A program made the translations under genes and the position numbers. A stretch of 7,872 nucleotides of DNA from Robiginitomaculum sp. (GTDB lineage: Bacteria; Pseudomonadota; Alphaproteobacteria; Caulobacterales; Maricaulaceae). Below are positions 5,867 through 7,872 of this stretch, piece by piece. The stretch covers positions 32,403-40,274 of the forward strand of contig NVWT02000007.1 of the NCBI GenBank assembly GCA_002733735.2. Reading direction: 5' to 3'. The notes beneath the pieces were generated by a model that did not search any database, was not told the DNA's origin, and was given only the letters and a program-made list of their open reading frames with translations. The first letter of the stretch is position 1. Every line of letters starts with the position of its first letter.

Positions 5867-7390
5867 TTAGCGTAACTGAAACTGCCTACGGATCGCCAGC
5901 AATAAGAAAAATACCATGGCGATGGAAAACAACCCATGTAATGTCATTATGATGCGAGTGAGAAATGGTTGGGCATCTAGAGCGTTTAACATGGCAGTAT
6001 CGGCAAAATCCCCAAAAAATCCGGCAATTGCATTAGAAACTGGTGGCAAAGATGATTGCATGGCCATTAAGAATGAACTTCTCAAATTACCATCATCACC
6101 GCCAATCCAGTTATAAAGTAATGCAGCAACAGGCACCGCCAAAATTAGCCCAGTTAATGGCTTTAAAATACTTTGGCCATAGTCGGAAATAAACCCATAC
6201 CCCCTTGAAAGACTTCGTACTAAAAGCGGCACATCCGGTGAACCATACCGTCTTTCGCGGGCTTTAGTTTCGAGGCGGGCGAATTTCATTGCCTGCCCGT
6301 AATTGCGTAAATTTTCCATGTGCTGGCGCAGAATACGAAAAGCAGATTCATACGGTTCAGCCTGTTCTTTGATATGAAACTCTTTTGTGTCTTGTTCTTT
6401 TTCTTTGCTTTTCTGGCGTAGATGCCATGTTATCCAAATATCGTCTAGCAGACCAATTTTTAGAACGGGAATAGCAAACTCTGCATCGGCAAAACTGCTG
6501 TCTGAATGAAACTTGCAATTATGAAATTTTGCCAATTCTTTGAATTCTGCCTGTTTGAAAGAAAGCCCAGCTTCAAATTCAGCATCAACAAAATTCACAT
6601 ACCCGTTAAATTTAGATTCTATGAGCTTTGTTAACTGACCAAACTTTGTCGCATGGAAACTGGTCACTTTCCCAAATGTGGTATGCCAGAACCTTGTTTC
6701 GTGGCCAAATACAGCATGTTCGAAACCTGTGTATATACCAAAAACGGCGTGATTGAACGTTACACCCTGGCCAAAAAGGGCGTCAGTAAAACTTGCCTCA
6801 TCGCCAAAGCGAGCATCATCGAAGCTTGTCCTATCGCCAAAGCTGGCACCATCGAAAGCCGCCCTATCGCCAAGGGTGACATCGTTGAAATTAGTTTCAT
6901 TGCCGAACCGTGCCCAAGTTGCATTTATATGTAAGGTGCGATCCTGCTTTTGCTGTTTGGAGGTTTCATTTATCTCCAGCTCTGATGAGAAGTCAAAATT
7001 ATTGGGAAAACAAATACCTTGTAATTGCGCCTGACTTGTCGACCCAATAGCGTATTGTAGTTTTATTAAAATTCCCATTTGCCAGTTTTGCCATTTTATA
7101 TGTTGCCAATCACTCTCGTTTACTACACCCCATTTTTCATTGGTGTTTCCGTCCTTGTCATGCGGCGGTAAGTGAAAACGTGTCCATTTTTTTCTAGCAA
7201 ATTCGATTAAATGGTTTTCTTCCTCGCGCCAATAATCTTGTAAGGTGCGGTCATCAGGGTGATTTTCAATTTTGTGTGTGGCCAGTCCGTCCCATGAAAA
7301 ATCCTTCTCCCACCATTGATCAAAATGATCCCAATAGGCCGGGTCAGGGTTTATATCTTTTTGTTCCTTGCTAAGGCTTGATCTGCTCAA
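5867..7390 (-). CDS. Pentapeptide-repeat membrane protein with Trp-rich N-terminus
   Basis: This 507-aa protein has no function I can name. Residues 20-103 hold ten tryptophans (W20, 26, 27, 33, 54, 69, 87, 95, 100, 103) in a charged, probably soluble region. Residues about 162-306 are degenerate pentapeptide repeats with a 10-residue period (roughly AxFGxxxxFx), Phe filling the central position, as in Pentapeptide_3-like families; such repeats fold into a right-handed beta-helix. A charged helical linker follows (about 323-385). Two hydrophobic segments (about 409-428 and 480-500) are separated by a region containing FLMAMQSSLPPVSN (440-453), which could be a re-entrant helix as in two-helix channel modules, but no TVGYG-like filter is present. 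The start is TTG at 7390 with a weak AAGAG upstream; a TGA lies 8 codons before it in frame, and the first internal Met is residue 105. It is probably monocistronic and anchored in the inner membrane. Confidence 0.82.
   Translation of the reverse strand: MSRSSLSKEQKDINPDPAYWDHFDQWWEKDFSWDGLATHKIENHPDDRTLQDYWREEENHLIEFARKKWTRFHLPPHDKDGNTNEKWGVVNESDWQHIKWQNWQMGILIKLQYAIGSTSQAQLQGICFPNNFDFSSELEINETSKQQKQDRTLHINATWARFGNETNFNDVTLGDRAAFDGASFGDRTSFDDARFGDEASFTDALFGQGVTFNHAVFGIYTGFEHAVFGHETRFWHTTFGKVTSFHATKFGQLTKLIESKFNGYVNFVDAEFEAGLSFKQAEFKELAKFHNCKFHSDSSFADAEFAIPVLKIGLLDDIWITWHLRQKSKEKEQDTKEFHIKEQAEPYESAFRILRQHMENLRNYGQAMKFARLETKARERRYGSPDVPLLVRSLSRGYGFISDYGQSILKPLTGLILAVPVAALLYNWIGGDDGNLRSSFLMAMQSSLPPVSNAIAGFFGDFADTAMLNALDAQPFLTRIIMTLHGLFSIAMVFFLLLAIRRQFQLR
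6473..6907 (-). repeat. Degenerate 30-bp tandem repeats coding for the pentapeptide solenoid
   Basis: About 14 units of 30 bp encode pairs of pentapeptides. Those between about 6730 and 6907 are the most alike at DNA level (recurring ATCGCCAAAG or CATCGAA on the plus strand). The more divergent units lie toward the C-terminal end of the solenoid. The regular period keeps other frames open, which explains two apparent plus-strand open frames (6653-6934 and 6753-7034) that should not be annotated as genes. Confidence 0.75.
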
Positions 7391-7533
7391 TTTTGGCTCT
7401 TTTACAATGGTTCACGGGATTGATTTAAGACTTGTAACATGAATGGCTAGGTTTCCACCATGGCCTTGCTTAGTCTAAATGCTTCACTGGATCACCCGAA
7501 TAAGTCGGTTAATGACATATGAATCCCGTTACT

Positions 7534-7570
7534 CCGGACTTGTCCTTCGACAGGCTTAAGGTGAGGCCGG
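7534..7570. repeat. Dispersed palindromic repeat with CTTCGACAGG core
   Basis: CTTGTC (7539-7544) and GACAGG (7549-7554) form a hairpin with one G-T pair around CTTC, followed by CTTAAGGTGAGG. The unit is bracketed by CCGG at 7534-7537 and 7567-7570. The sequence resembles the TCCTTCGACAGGCTCAGG family of intergenic repeats known from many proteobacterial genomes. Confidence 0.55.
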
Positions 7571-7645
7571 TGTCCAGCCACGAATGGTTGTTGCAACAAG
7601 GTCGGTTGATTATTTCGACTATTCGCTCCTACATCAATTACAGGA

Positions 7646-7675
7646 CTGGATTGCGGATCAAGTCCGCAATGACGG
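7646..7675. repeat. Dispersed palindromic repeat (ATTGCGGA / TCCGCAAT hairpin)
   Basis: Perfect 8-bp arms ATTGCGGA (7650-7657) and TCCGCAAT (7663-7670) surround TCAAG. CTGG before and GACGG after complete a unit that recurs between genes in many alphaproteobacteria. Its translation in one frame (WIADQVRNDG) is a frequent spurious peptide in genome annotations. Confidence 0.7.
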
Positions 7676-7719
7676 ACGTGGTGAACTGATTTACGTATTC
7701 ATTGCGACCATTAACATAA

Positions 7720-7766
7720 CCCCCTCCGAACGCTTCGCGCCCACCTCCCTTAGCTGCGGCGGGAGG
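7720..7766. repeat. Multi-hairpin dispersed repeat element, copy 2 (inverted relative to copy 1)
   Basis: CCCCCTCCG, a small hairpin CGAA (7728-7731) / TTCG, then CCACCTCCC and a stem CCTCCC (7744-7749) / GGGAGG (7761-7766). The order of conserved blocks is that of the reverse complement of the element at 5789-5846, with different hairpin-loop sequence. The two copies therefore flank the pentapeptide-repeat gene as an imperfect inverted pair. Confidence 0.55.
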
Positions 7767-7809
7767 AAAACAGCCTTTGGCTCTTTCCTTTATCTAGGGT
7801 AATCGGGCT

Positions 7810-7846
7810 CCCTCTCCCGGCTCGGGAGAGGGTTGGGGTGAGGGTG
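7810..7846. repeat. Dispersed repeat with perfect 10-bp stem and GGTTGGGGTGAGGG tail
   Basis: CCCTCTCCCG (7810-7819) and CGGGAGAGGG (7823-7832) form a perfect 10-bp stem around GCT, followed by TTGGGGTGAGGGTG. This is a well-known widespread proteobacterial intergenic repeat. The stem could end transcription, but there is no T-run. Confidence 0.75.
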
Positions 7847-7872
7847 AACCATCATGAAGTTTGTGACGGAAA

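Larger units (their letters stand above)
7391..7872. other. 482-bp non-coding region made largely of dispersed repeats
   Basis: No supported gene is present. From 7391 to about 7530 I see only the upstream region of the pentapeptide-repeat gene, with no clear promoter. From 7534 to 7846 four unrelated palindromic repeat elements follow one another (7534-7570, 7646-7675, 7720-7766, 7810-7846). The last bases contain an ATG at 7854, but only 19 bases remain, so no gene call is possible. Confidence 0.65.

Noticed and set aside
6473..6907. CRISPR-like array from the 30-bp periodicity
   Set aside because: The units are contiguous, degenerate and coding, with no spacers. They encode pentapeptide repeats.
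6653..7034. Two overlapping plus-strand open frames with internal repeats
   Set aside because: They are antisense shadows of the 30-bp periodic pentapeptide-repeat coding region. The minus-strand frame is longer and has family features.
7584..7802. 72-codon open frame on the plus strand
   Set aside because: It runs across two dispersed palindromic repeats. Its WIADQVRNDG segment is the usual translation of one of them. It has no Shine-Dalgarno and no domain.
7854..7872. ATG near the right edge that could begin a gene (MKFVTE...)
   Set aside because: Only six codons are visible, with no clear Shine-Dalgarno, directly after a repeat element. It cannot be supported.

Overview
The window looks like a piece of an alphaproteobacterial chromosome with moderate GC content (judged by eye, not computed). 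The pointers are a PodJ-type polarity protein with the alphaproteobacterial N-terminal signature, CtrA-like TTAA-spaced sites in its divergent promoter, an RluD-type pseudouridine synthase, a Tat-exported PhoD-type phosphatase, and dispersed palindromic intergenic repeats of the kind common in that class. I do not assign a genus.

Layout. 1-1691 (-): N-terminal 563 codons of a PodJ-like coiled-coil protein whose 3' part lies beyond the left edge. 1692-1881: divergent regulatory gap with three CtrA-like sites and a short inverted repeat. 1882-2553 (+): a nitroreductase-fold flavoprotein with the substrate-binding triad of iodotyrosine deiodinase. 2554-2652: short convergent gap with a 10-bp direct repeat. 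2653-4341 (-): PhoD-family alkaline phosphatase with a Tat signal. 4342-4394: 53-bp divergent gap. 4395-5405 (+): RluD-type 23S rRNA pseudouridine synthase. 5406-5866: 461-bp non-coding stretch with DnaA-box-like sequences, a 14-bp perfect palindrome and a multi-hairpin repeat element. 5867-7390 (-): a 507-aa protein with a Trp-rich N-terminus, a solenoid of degenerate pentapeptide repeats and two C-terminal membrane segments. 7391-7872: non-coding stretch holding four different dispersed palindromic repeat elements.

The genes do not form an operon. Orientation changes at every boundary, so each is probably its own transcription unit. The functional themes are cell polarity (PodJ), phosphate scavenging at the envelope (PhoD), ribosome modification (RluD), halo-aromatic or related flavin chemistry (the deiodinase-like protein) and an uncharacterised membrane protein. 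No defence system, CRISPR array, transposase, tRNA or rRNA is visible. The least explained item is the pentapeptide-repeat membrane protein, flanked by two oppositely oriented copies of the same repeat family. The best testable enzymatic prediction is the deiodinase triad.
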